Of a stretch of DNA of 43,857 bases, positions 23,494 to 30,740 are shown in pieces. Position 1 is the stretch's first letter; every line of letters begins with the position of its first letter. The DNA comes from Cytobacillus horneckiae (GTDB lineage Bacteria > Bacillota > Bacilli > Bacillales > Cytobacillaceae). A program made the translations under genes and the position numbers. The notes under the pieces were generated by a model that did not search any database, was not told the origin of the DNA, and worked only from the letters and a program-made list of their open reading frames with translations. The stretch covers positions 1 to 43,857 of the forward strand of contig NZ_PISD01000061.1 in NCBI RefSeq assembly GCF_002835735.1, read 5' to 3'.

Positions 23494-24981
23494 TTGAAAC
23501 CCATAAATTTATTATCATTATTAAATGCAAATAAAAACTTAACACAAGAAGTCTTTGATTTATATATTAGCCATTTCGAAATTTCAATTAGAAAGAGTGA
23601 ATTAGAAGATTTAAGCTCATTAGTGGAAGAACTTCTAAGAGACACAAAAAATGTGAATCTTCTAGAAAGGTTTTTTGTAGGTTATACAATAAATCAGATA
23701 GGAAAGGAATTTGACCTCTTAAGATTTGGTGACAATATTATCATTAATATTGAACTTAAAAGAGAGAATACTGGGAACCAGATTATAAAGCAGCTTAAAA
23801 GAAATAAATATTACCTTGGATCTTTAGATAAAAAGTTGCTTAATTTAACGTATGTTTCTGAAGATAAGAAGTTATTCAGTTTAGATGAAAATGATAAAAT
23901 AACTGAATTTGAAATTTCCTCTTTAATATCAGAACTTCAGGGACAAAACTTAGTTGAAATTGATGATATACATAAGCAGTTTGACCCTTCAAACTATCTA
24001 GTTTCACCATTTAATTCAACAGAGAAATTTATTAAAGAACAGTATTTCTTAACTTCTCATCAAGAATATATAAAAAACAAAATTTTAGATTCAAAAAAGG
24101 AAACTGAGCCAAGTTTTAGTTCGATTGAAGGAAAAGCAGGCACTGGAAAAACACTATTAATATATGATATTGCGATGGAATATATTAATAGGTCAAAAAG
24201 GGTTCTTATTTTTCACTGTGGAGTTTTAAATAGGGGGCATAAAAGATTGAAAAATAAGTATTCTTGGGAAGTTACACAAAGCCAGTATCATGAAAATTAT
24301 AATTTTAAAAATTATGATCTTATAATTTTGGATGAAACTCAACGAATAGATAAAAGTGAAATAGATGAAATTTTAGTAAAAGCTAAAAAAACTAATACTA
24401 TGTATATATTCTCTTATGATTTTAATCAATGTCTTGCTAGTTGGGAAATCAAGAGAAATATACCGCAACATATTAAGGAACAAGTTTCTCCCCAACATTT
24501 TGAACTACAAGATAAAATTAGAACTAATAAAGAAATAGCATCATTTATAAAAAATCTGTTTAATTTACGCAGTCGAAATCCAAATCAAGAGTATCCTAAT
24601 ATTGATGTCTCATACTTTAAGACTGCCGCTGCTGTAAAGAAAGAAATGTATATACTAAAAAACCAGGGATGGAAAATAATAAATTACACACCATCTAAAT
24701 ATAATGTATACCCATACGACAGCTTTTACATTGGTGGAGATGAAAGTTCTCATGAAATAATTGGTCAGGAATTTGATAAAGTTGTTGTTGTTTTAGATAA
24801 GCACTTTCTCTATCAAGACAACAAACTAACTACTCATGGATGGGTAACTAATCCTTATTACCACCCTACAAAAATGCTTTTTCAAATGGTAACTAGAGCT
24901 AGAAAAAAACTTCATATCATTATTTTAAATAATGAAGCTGTTCTGAAAGAATGCCTAAAAATTTTACAAAATAAGAAGTAA
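23494..24981 (+). CDS. predicted PD-(D/E)xK nuclease fused to a DUF2075-type helicase/ATPase
   Basis: The 495-residue protein starts at TTG behind GAAAGGA. Residues 70-105, KEFDLLRFGDNIIINIELKR, give the nuclease triad Asp74, Glu87 and Lys89 in the D-(x)n-ExK order, followed by a helix (IIKQLKRNKYYL) as in that fold. Residues 213-220, GKAGTGKT, are Walker A; YDLIILDETQRID holds Asp280-Glu281 of motif II. HEIIGQEFDKVVVVLD and LFQMVTRARKKLHIII are helicase motifs V and VI of the DUF2075 type. Stand-alone nuclease-helicase fusions often act in defence or conflict between mobile elements. It is a single gene with its own terminator beside the origin. Confidence 0.7.
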   Translation: MKPINLLSLLNANKNLTQEVFDLYISHFEISIRKSELEDLSSLVEELLRDTKNVNLLERFFVGYTINQIGKEFDLLRFGDNIIINIELKRENTGNQIIKQLKRNKYYLGSLDKKLLNLTYVSEDKKLFSLDENDKITEFEISSLISELQGQNLVEIDDIHKQFDPSNYLVSPFNSTEKFIKEQYFLTSHQEYIKNKILDSKKETEPSFSSIEGKAGTGKTLLIYDIAMEYINRSKRVLIFHCGVLNRGHKRLKNKYSWEVTQSQYHENYNFKNYDLIILDETQRIDKSEIDEILVKAKKTNTMYIFSYDFNQCLASWEIKRNIPQHIKEQVSPQHFELQDKIRTNKEIASFIKNLFNLRSRNPNQEYPNIDVSYFKTAAAVKKEMYILKNQGWKIINYTPSKYNVYPYDSFYIGGDESSHEIIGQEFDKVVVVLDKHFLYQDNKLTTHGWVTNPYYHPTKMLFQMVTRARKKLHIIILNNEAVLKECLKILQNKK

Positions 24982-25030
24982 AGTTCCCGATGGTTACTAT
25001 AATATTATCCATCAATAAGATTATTTTCAA

Positions 25031-25072
25031 AAAGAGCCTTACTACATTAAAATGTAGCAAGGCTCTTTTTTT
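25031..25072. terminator. bidirectional terminator between convergent genes
   Basis: AAGAGCCTTACTACATT pairs with ATGTAGCAAGGCTCTT across a 3-nt loop with one mismatch. There is an A run on the left and a seven-T run on the right, so it can stop transcription from both directions. It lies between the rightward nuclease-helicase gene and the leftward zinc-ribbon gene. Confidence 0.9.
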
Positions 25073-25100
25073 ATACTAAATAATTCCATTTCATATTTTT

Positions 25101-25619
25101 TTAAATACCATTGAACCATAAGCCATTCGATGAAACATAAGCTTTATCAGTGTATGCAGATTCAATTCTAATATTCCAAGACTTTGAGTCGAATTCAGAA
25201 AATAAATTATAAATATCATTGACCTCTTGGTTAGAAGGTAAATGTTCGTCAGCATTTTCTAACTTAACACCTGAAGAACATAGTAAGGACTTTATAGATG
25301 ATGTACCAGCATTAAGAGGTATTGTCATTGAAGGACCGTTTGTAGATATTTCGATTAAATCATTTTTAAATTCTAAGTGATAAGGCTTTTTAAATAACTT
25401 GGTTATTACTTTCATCATTAATGGAGTAAATTCCAGAGTATTATTACAGAATGGACATTTATAATGATTAAGAAATAAAATTGTTAGATCGCTCTCTGAA
25501 TATGATGTTTGAATTTGAAAGGGTAATGACATTGTTCCATTTGAATTAAAAGAAACGCCTTTAGTATTTGATAATTCCTCCATGCAGCTGCTGCAACCAA
25601 TAATGAGTTTTGAACTCAA
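25101..25619 (-). CDS. zinc-ribbon-containing hypothetical protein
   Basis: The TTG start at 25619 gives MSSKLIIGCSSCMEELSNTK, preceded on the minus strand by AGGTGAAGGA. CSSC (residues 9-12) and CPFC (about residues 55-58) are a plausible four-cysteine zinc site. The remaining 110 residues are soluble without motifs. It is convergent with the nuclease-helicase gene and divergent from the transfer operon. The role is unknown; a DNA- or RNA-binding accessory protein is possible. Confidence 0.6.
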   Translation of the reverse strand: MSSKLIIGCSSCMEELSNTKGVSFNSNGTMSLPFQIQTSYSESDLTILFLNHYKCPFCNNTLEFTPLMMKVITKLFKKPYHLEFKNDLIEISTNGPSMTIPLNAGTSSIKSLLCSSGVKLENADEHLPSNQEVNDIYNLFSEFDSKSWNIRIESAYTDKAYVSSNGLWFNGI

Positions 25620-25718
25620 GTTCCTTCACCTACTTCATTTTTATTTTCTTAAATATACCAAAATAAATCCGATAAAATAATTAACAACTATATTTTATAA
25701 TATTTTTATAAAAAATAG

Positions 25719-25777
25719 TTGCAATAATTAACTGAATACAGTATTATAAGGTTAATCAATTAACTGAATGCAGTTAA
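25719..25777 (+). promoter_or_regulatory. promoter of the transfer operon with two operators
   Basis: TTGCAA (25719-25724) and TATTAT (25742-25747) are 17 bp apart. TTAACTGAATACAGTATT (25728-25745, 15 of 18) fills the space between them, and TTAACTGAATGCAGTTAA (25760-25777, 17 of 18) lies just after the start site. The sites are 32 bp apart. It faces the leader that precedes the YdjM-like gene and the whole transfer operon. Confidence 0.8.
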
Positions 25778-25779
25778 TT

Positions 25780-26022
25780 GCACACACACACAAGCCTTGT
25801 TTAATCAATTCAGTATTAATTCCGATTATATTCGGATGGAAACCCTTTATTATGAGAAGAGCTGTATAGTATGTATAGTTTTTTTCATTCTCCATTTGAT
25901 GGGGAGAAAAATCTATTTTGCGTACTTTAAAAAGCTCAAAAGCAGAAGCCTTAAATGACTTGTTCTTTTTCTAAGGATAAAGTTATTTTAGGCTTTTTGT
26001 TTTACAAAAAAGGGGGCTCAAA
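25780..26022 (+). promoter_or_regulatory. structured leader of the transfer operon
   Basis: The leader of about 270 nt has a CA repeat (25781-25792), a small hairpin TCCGA/TCGGA, a stronger one TCTCC/GGAGA around CATTTGATG, and then a terminator-like hairpin immediately before the ribosome site (separate entry). No convincing open frame lies in it. The arrangement suggests control by premature termination. Confidence 0.5.
25946..26003 (+). terminator. leader terminator gating the transfer operon
   Basis: AAGCCTTAAAT (25946-25956) pairs with ATTTTAGGCTT (25985-25995, one mismatch), extended inward by ACTT/AAGT. TTTGTTTT follows directly. The purine-rich ribosome site AGGGGG starts at 26011, leaving no room for a second promoter. 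Confidence 0.65.
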
Positions 26023-26031
26023 ATTTATTTA

Positions 26032-26481
26032 ATGGAATGGAGTACACATGCTTTATCTGGTCTGATTGCTGGCTATATGGTGACTAACGATTTAAAGGGA
26101 GCAGCTGTGGGAGCAGTAGCAAGTTTAATTCCTGATTTGGATGAACCAAAATCAAAATTCGGAAAGCCTTTCTGCGTTATATCAGTCCCTTTAAAAGCAA
26201 AATATGGACATCGAACAATAACTCATTCATTTATTTTTTGTTTATTAGGAGCATTAATTGGTAGCCTTGTTTCAATTGAAGTAGGTATTGCTACAGCTGC
26301 TGGTATTTTAGCTCATATTTTGGGTGATTTGATAACAGGAAGGGTTACTCTCTTTTATCCATCTCCCAAAAAAATTGGCTTTTCAGTATCAAGAATTACT
26401 TACATTTGTATTGATAGATTAACAAGGCTGCTGTTATTAACCATTATTTTACTGAAGTTATGGATTGAAATTATCAATTGA
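26032..26481 (+). CDS. YdjM/DUF457-like membrane-bound metal-dependent hydrolase
   Basis: The 149-residue protein begins MEWSTHALSGLIAGYMVTND, then SLIPDLDEPKSKFG and KYGHRTITHSFIFCLLGAL and ILAHILGDLITGRVTLFYPS. The conserved His and Asp residues (TH, PDLDE, HRTITHS, HxxxD) and three or four helices are the hallmark of the YdjM family. ATG 26032 is 15 bp after AGGGGG, which is long; an ATT at 26023 with 6-bp spacing is an unusual alternative. As first gene of the transfer operon it may alter membrane or phospholipid properties. Its function is unproven in the family. Confidence 0.8.
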   Translation: MEWSTHALSGLIAGYMVTNDLKGAAVGAVASLIPDLDEPKSKFGKPFCVISVPLKAKYGHRTITHSFIFCLLGALIGSLVSIEVGIATAAGILAHILGDLITGRVTLFYPSPKKIGFSVSRITYICIDRLTRLLLLTIILLKLWIEIIN

Positions 26482-26504
26482 ATTTTAGAAAGGGGAGAAA
26501 AAAT

Positions 26505-27581
26505 ATGTCTTATCAAGAAATTGTGTCTATTGATATAGGCTATGGATATGTTAAGGCAATATCATCCAGTGGTAAAAGAGCACTTTTTCCTTCTGTTGTT
26601 GGTTCAGGGAGGGAAAGGAATCTAGCAAATTTTATGAAGACAAATGATTTAAAAACTGATCTATCTGAAATGCATATAAAAATTAATGATAAACATCATT
26701 ACATTGGTGAAATGGCGTTGAGAAATTCTATTGACGGGTCAAGAGTTTTTGAAAGAGAGAGATATAACCATGATTATACAACAATCTTATTACACGCTGC
26801 TATCCAAACAGTGATTTCAGATGATACACATGAAGTGCTTTTATTTACTGGTTTACCCTTAGATTATTATAAATCGCAAGTAAAACAGTTTAAGCAAAAA
26901 ATACTTACTGAGTCACCTGTAATTGAATGGGTAAGTGGTCTTTCGAATGGTACTAAACAAGTGAAAATAACTGATACAAGTATTTTCCCACAAGGTATGG
27001 CTGCTATATGGGCTGCACTTATAAATCACGAAGGTAGATTCTTAAATAATGAGCTATTAAAAGAGGGTACATTAATTGCTGTTATTGATATAGGATTCAG
27101 AACCACTGATATTTGTGTTGTAGAAATGAAAGGTCATGGTGGTTTCATCCCACTCTTACCTTATTCAGATACTATAGATCAGGGTGTAATTAATCTTCAT
27201 GAGAATATTAAACGGTCTTATCAAGATAAAACTGGTGGAGCAGATATCTCTGAAACAACTATAAATAAGATTATCAAGAATTTATCTATTAATTACAAAG
27301 GTAAGAAAATAGATATGACAAATGAAGTTAATGAAGCTCATCAATCTGTAGCTAACAGTATTAATGATCGAATAAATACTTTATGGAAAAATGAATCAGA
27401 TACATTTGACCAGATATTCACTGTTGGTGGTGGTGGGAAGGCATTAACAGGGTATATGCAAGATAATTTTGACAATCGGTTAGAAACTATTGTTGATGGC
27501 CAATTTGCCAATGCTATTGGAAATTATAGAATTGGAAAAATGCTTATGGGTGACTCCATAAAAGAACAGATAGCTAACTAA
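26505..27581 (+). CDS. parM: ParM-like plasmid actin
   Basis: The start at ATG 26505 lies behind AAAGGGGAG; the frame extends upstream to an ATG that overlaps the previous gene and lacks a site. Actin-fold motifs appear in order: IVSIDIGYGYVKAISSSGKR (phosphate 1), LIAVIDIGFRTTDICVVEMK (phosphate 2) and FTVGGGGKALTGY (adenosine). At about 358 residues it resembles ParM/StbA and Alp-type plasmid actins, which polymerise to push plasmid copies apart. The next gene looks like its DNA-binding adaptor. Being at the head of the transfer operon, it may instead help position the plasmid for transfer. Confidence 0.88.
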   Translation: MSYQEIVSIDIGYGYVKAISSSGKRALFPSVVGSGRERNLANFMKTNDLKTDLSEMHIKINDKHHYIGEMALRNSIDGSRVFERERYNHDYTTILLHAAIQTVISDDTHEVLLFTGLPLDYYKSQVKQFKQKILTESPVIEWVSGLSNGTKQVKITDTSIFPQGMAAIWAALINHEGRFLNNELLKEGTLIAVIDIGFRTTDICVVEMKGHGGFIPLLPYSDTIDQGVINLHENIKRSYQDKTGGADISETTINKIIKNLSINYKGKKIDMTNEVNEAHQSVANSINDRINTLWKNESDTFDQIFTVGGGGKALTGYMQDNFDNRLETIVDGQFANAIGNYRIGKMLMGDSIKEQIAN

Positions 27582-27591
27582 GGGTATTCTG

Positions 27592-27972
27592 ATGAAAGTG
27601 AAAAATGTCTTATCTATAAGGATTACAAAAAGGGATAAGGATATTGAAGATTATTTAGAAGAATTCCCACAAGATAAACAAAATGCTGCCATAAAAGAAA
27701 TTGCTAAATATGGAATTAAATGCTTGAAGGAAAATTATGAAAGAGAGAATTTAAACAAGAGTATTGAAAGACATTTCCATTCACTAAAGGAAGAACATAA
27801 TCGAAAATTCGATCAAATTTTTAAACAGATAGATAATATTTCATTAGCAAATAATGGGGAAGTTTATAACAAAAATAATAATATTAATATTGATATTAAT
27901 AATAATAATGATGTTGATATTGATAAAACTAAGCAGTCATTTCAAGATGCTATGAAAATGTTTATGACTTAA
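27592..27972 (+). CDS. ParR-like adaptor with Asn/Ile/Asp-rich tail
   Basis: The 126-residue protein starts 10 bp after the actin gene. VKNVLSIRITKRDKDIEDYL then NAAIKEIAKYGIKCLKE form the strand-helix-helix of a ribbon-helix-helix DNA-binding domain. A coiled-coil-like middle follows, then a tail YNKNNNINIDINNNNDVDID (about residues 92-111). Downstream position and fold match ParR, which binds centromere repeats and nucleates actin filaments. The DNA encoding the tail (27868-27926) is the same ATTAATATTGATATT-type repeat present upstream of parA, so the gene may contain binding sites for a partition protein. Confidence 0.72.
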   Translation: MKVKNVLSIRITKRDKDIEDYLEEFPQDKQNAAIKEIAKYGIKCLKENYERENLNKSIERHFHSLKEEHNRKFDQIFKQIDNISLANNGEVYNKNNNINIDINNNNDVDIDKTKQSFQDAMKMFMT

Positions 27973-27984
27973 TGGAGAGATTAT

Positions 27985-28572
27985 ATGGGTTCAATTAAAA
28001 AAATACTGCTTTTTTTATTTGGGATATTTCTCTTTTTTTCCTTTTCGAATGTTAAATCATTTGAAGATATTACTGGATTGTTAAATCAACAAGATCGTTT
28101 ACAAGATCCAAATAGTTCAGATGATGACAATATTGAAAAGGCAATTGTACGTGATGTTGTAGATGGAGATACCATCAAAGTTGAATTTACTGGTGGAAAT
28201 GTTGAGACTATTAGGCTTCTTCTTATAGATACTCCAGAGAGTGTAAAGCCTAATACACCAGTTCAGCCCTTTTCAGAAGAGGCAGCAGAGTTAATGAGAA
28301 AAAAATTGATTAAAGGAAATGTGGTTGAGATTGAAAAAGGAATACTCGAAAGAGATAAATATGACAGGTTGTTAGCATATGTCTGGGTTGATGGAGAAAA
28401 CGTCAATAAGAAGCTATTAGAAAATGGTTTTGCGCGTGTTGCATATGTTAATCCACCTAATATTAAATATTTAGATGAATTTAAAGAAGCAGAGAAGTTA
28501 GCAAAAACAAACAAAAAAGGTGTATGGAGTATAGAAGGATATGTACAAGACTATGGTTTTAATTCTAAATAA
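27985..28572 (+). CDS. secreted thermonuclease (SNase/TNase family)
   Basis: The 195-residue protein starts after GGAGAG. Residues 5-25 (KILLFLFGIFLFFSFSNV) are a signal or anchor helix. The SNase domain follows: IVRDVVDGDTIKVEF, then RLLLIDTPESVKP with the catalytic Arg and Glu, YDRLLAYVWVDGENVNKKLL with the second Arg, and GFARVAYV. Staphylococcal-type nucleases cut DNA and RNA with calcium. It is encoded between the ParM/ParR-like pair and TcpC, so it is expressed with transfer and acts outside the membrane, perhaps clearing extracellular DNA or RNA. Confidence 0.9.
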   Translation: MGSIKKILLFLFGIFLFFSFSNVKSFEDITGLLNQQDRLQDPNSSDDDNIEKAIVRDVVDGDTIKVEFTGGNVETIRLLLIDTPESVKPNTPVQPFSEEAAELMRKKLIKGNVVEIEKGILERDKYDRLLAYVWVDGENVNKKLLENGFARVAYVNPPNIKYLDEFKEAEKLAKTNKKGVWSIEGYVQDYGFNSK

Positions 28573-28644
28573 TTATATTTCAGTAATTCCATGTATTTGA
28601 AGGGGGGAGAATATAAAACTATTTTTACTTGAAAGGAGATAAGT

Positions 28645-28869
28645 ATGTTTAGGATATTGTTAAAAGTCATTTTCATGATTTTTATTATTGCTGTTGTAGG
28701 TAGCATTCTTTTAGAGCAATTTCCACAATTACAGCCTTTATGGAGTGAGTTTAAAGATATTATTAGTAATTTGTATGAGTCATCAAAAGTTAAATACGGG
28801 ACAATTGCAACAGTTGTTATAATAATTGGCATTTGTATTTTGGTAGGCACTAGTAATCCCAAGGTATAA
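28645..28869 (+). CDS. small two-helix membrane protein of the transfer operon
   Basis: This 74-residue protein starts behind GAAAGGAG. Two hydrophobic helices (LLKVIFMIFIIAVVGSILLE and TIATVVIIIGICILVG) flank a charged linker. Size, topology and position ahead of tcpC suggest a pilin-like or channel component. It resembles the TcpD type but cannot be assigned from sequence alone. Confidence 0.65.
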   Translation: MFRILLKVIFMIFIIAVVGSILLEQFPQLQPLWSEFKDIISNLYESSKVKYGTIATVVIIIGICILVGTSNPKV

Positions 28870-28887
28870 CAATTTGAGGGTGGGAAT

Positions 28888-29949
28888 ATGGAAAAAAAAT
28901 CAAAATTTAAAACCATAATAAAGATGGTTAAACGGTTTTTACAAACTGAAAAAGAAAGAGCTGAATTTAAAAAGAGGAAAAAGAACAGTTCAATTAAGCC
29001 TAAAGGTTTTGTAAGTAGAAAACTAGGTGTTACATCATTTTGGGTAATGTTTGGATTTATGTTTCTTGTTGTATTAGTAACCATGTTTAGTGGTAATTCA
29101 AGTGAAGCCAATTCTAATAAAGATGTTTTACCACCAGATAAGAATCAAGCTGCTAGTTTAGAAGCTGTACAATTTGCTGAGAACTTTGCAAAAGATTACT
29201 TCACATGGAATCTTACAGATAAAGATAAGGTTAATCGCAAGGAGAAAATGCAAGCTTATCTAGCGCAGGGAATAGATCAAAATGCTGGGTTAGATTATAC
29301 AGGTTTAGAGTGGGATTCAAATTATAGAAGTTCTGAACTTAAAAAGATTGAGGAGGAAGGAAACGACATTGCTCACATTACTTTACTGGTCAATTTTGAG
29401 TTAAGTCAGGGTGATGGAGAAAAGAAGAAGGTAAAACAATCCCAAAAATATTTTGTAGTACCTGTAGCTTTTGATGGTGAGACTTTTGGAGTTTATGAGC
29501 TGCCTAAATTCACATACATCTATGAAAATACAACCTTGAAGGAGGTGAAGTCTGAAAGGTTAAAACAAGCAGATGTAAAGGAGTCAGAAAAAATAAAAGC
29601 TTTCTTAGATACCTTCTTTCGTAGTTTTGCTGAAGATTCAAAAGATAAACTGAATTACATTCTGACAGATGAAAAAATAGCAGATGGATTAAATCAAACA
29701 ATGCTATTTGAACAAGTTAATAAGTCAAATGTTTTTAAAGACCCCGTAGAGGATAACTCTTTTGTGGTTTTTACAGAAGTGAGATTAATTGAACCAGAAA
29801 CCAATATTCCTTTCCTTGTAAACTATCAATTAACTGTATTAAAAAAGGATGGAAAATATATTGTTTCAGGAATAGATGACCAGAAAAATAAGGTGGTGGA
29901 AAGTATTGAGGTAGAAGAAGATGAAGAAATTGACGAGGAAGTAGAATAA
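28888..29949 (+). CDS. tcpC: TcpC-like conjugation channel subunit
   Basis: The 353-residue protein has a basic cytosolic start, one membrane helix (about residues 50-70, FWVMFGFMFLVVLVTMF) and an extracellular part with two NTF2-like/VirB8-like repeats: AVQFAENFAKDYFTWNLTDK begins the first, and ESEKIKAFLDTFFRSFAEDS begins the second. This is the TcpC architecture (Clostridium pCW3, ICEBs1 ConC). TcpC forms part of the membrane complex. An acidic tail of Glu residues ends it. TGAGGGTGGG precedes the ATG. Confidence 0.88.
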   Translation: MEKKSKFKTIIKMVKRFLQTEKERAEFKKRKKNSSIKPKGFVSRKLGVTSFWVMFGFMFLVVLVTMFSGNSSEANSNKDVLPPDKNQAASLEAVQFAENFAKDYFTWNLTDKDKVNRKEKMQAYLAQGIDQNAGLDYTGLEWDSNYRSSELKKIEEEGNDIAHITLLVNFELSQGDGEKKKVKQSQKYFVVPVAFDGETFGVYELPKFTYIYENTTLKEVKSERLKQADVKESEKIKAFLDTFFRSFAEDSKDKLNYILTDEKIADGLNQTMLFEQVNKSNVFKDPVEDNSFVVFTEVRLIEPETNIPFLVNYQLTVLKKDGKYIVSGIDDQKNKVVESIEVEEDEEIDEEVE

Positions 29950-29978
29950 CTAACTAATATTATTTGGAGGAATAAATA

Positions 29979-30200
29979 ATGGGTGTCCAAGGTCTTTTTG
30001 AATGGTTACAACAGCAAGCACAATACGTTCTGTTTATTGTATTGATAGTCATAATTCTTGTTACAGGAGCTAAAAGAGCGTGGATTGCAATGATTGCTTC
30101 TATCATTGGATTAGCGTTTATCGGCATTTTTATCTTAAATCCAGATATTATATCTTCACTAGCTGAGTGGCTAAATAGCAAATTAAATATTGGAAGATAA
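29979..30200 (+). CDS. TcpD-like small membrane subunit
   Basis: The 73-residue protein has ribosome site TGGAGGAA. After an N-terminal amphipathic segment come two helices (YVLFIVLIVIILVTGAKRAW and MIASIIGLAFIGIFILNP) and a short polar end. TcpD is a two-helix subunit encoded between tcpC and tcpE, and the synteny here is the same, so the assignment rests on topology and place. Confidence 0.7.
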   Translation: MGVQGLFEWLQQQAQYVLFIVLIVIILVTGAKRAWIAMIASIIGLAFIGIFILNPDIISSLAEWLNSKLNIGR

Positions 30201-30223
30201 ATAAATATTAAGAAGGTAATTGT

Positions 30224-30736
30224 ATGGACAAGGATAAGCAAAGAGTTAGCCTTTTGGTATTAAATGATTTTTTAAAGTTTGATAGAAAAATATATCAACT
30301 TTTTGGTTTAAACCTTGGTAGACCAATTAAGATAAAAACCCTTTTGTATTTCATACTTTTTATAGTTATCGAATTAATAGTGTATTTCACACCTGTTATT
30401 GGGAATTTAATTAATTGGATGCCAGCAGTATTCCTTATACTTATACCTGCTTTTCTTGCATATTTACTTTCAGATATTCGAACGGAAGGGCGTAATTCAG
30501 TCGCCTTTTTCCGTTCAGTTTTTCTATATCACATTAGAAAATTTAAGAGGGTAACTTATGTAAGAGGGAGAGAAGTTGCAAAACCATACAGATATAAATT
30601 AATAGGTTATTCAACCGTTACTTTTGCTGAGGATAGACCTATAAGTAGATTTAATTCCAGGAAAGTAAAAATTAGAGGTAAAGCTAAGGTTACTAATTAT
30701 CAAGAAAGCACACTCTTATTTAAGAAAGGAGAATAA
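30224..30736 (+). CDS. tcpE: TcpE-like conjugation membrane protein
   Basis: This 170-residue protein contains VYQLFGLNLGRPIKIKT-type sequence (KIYQLFGLNLGRPIKIKTLL), two helices in the middle (ILFIVIELIVYFTPVIGNLI and AVFLILIPAFLAYLLSD), and a basic C-terminal half, with the conserved F-x-R-S-x-F-L-Y-H pattern (FFRSVFLYHIRKFKR). This matches TcpE, an essential partner of the transfer channel. It overlaps none of its neighbours and is 4 bp from the VirB4 gene. Confidence 0.85.
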   Translation: MDKDKQRVSLLVLNDFLKFDRKIYQLFGLNLGRPIKIKTLLYFILFIVIELIVYFTPVIGNLINWMPAVFLILIPAFLAYLLSDIRTEGRNSVAFFRSVFLYHIRKFKRVTYVRGREVAKPYRYKLIGYSTVTFAEDRPISRFNSRKVKIRGKAKVTNYQESTLLFKKGE

Positions 30737-30740
30737 ATCT

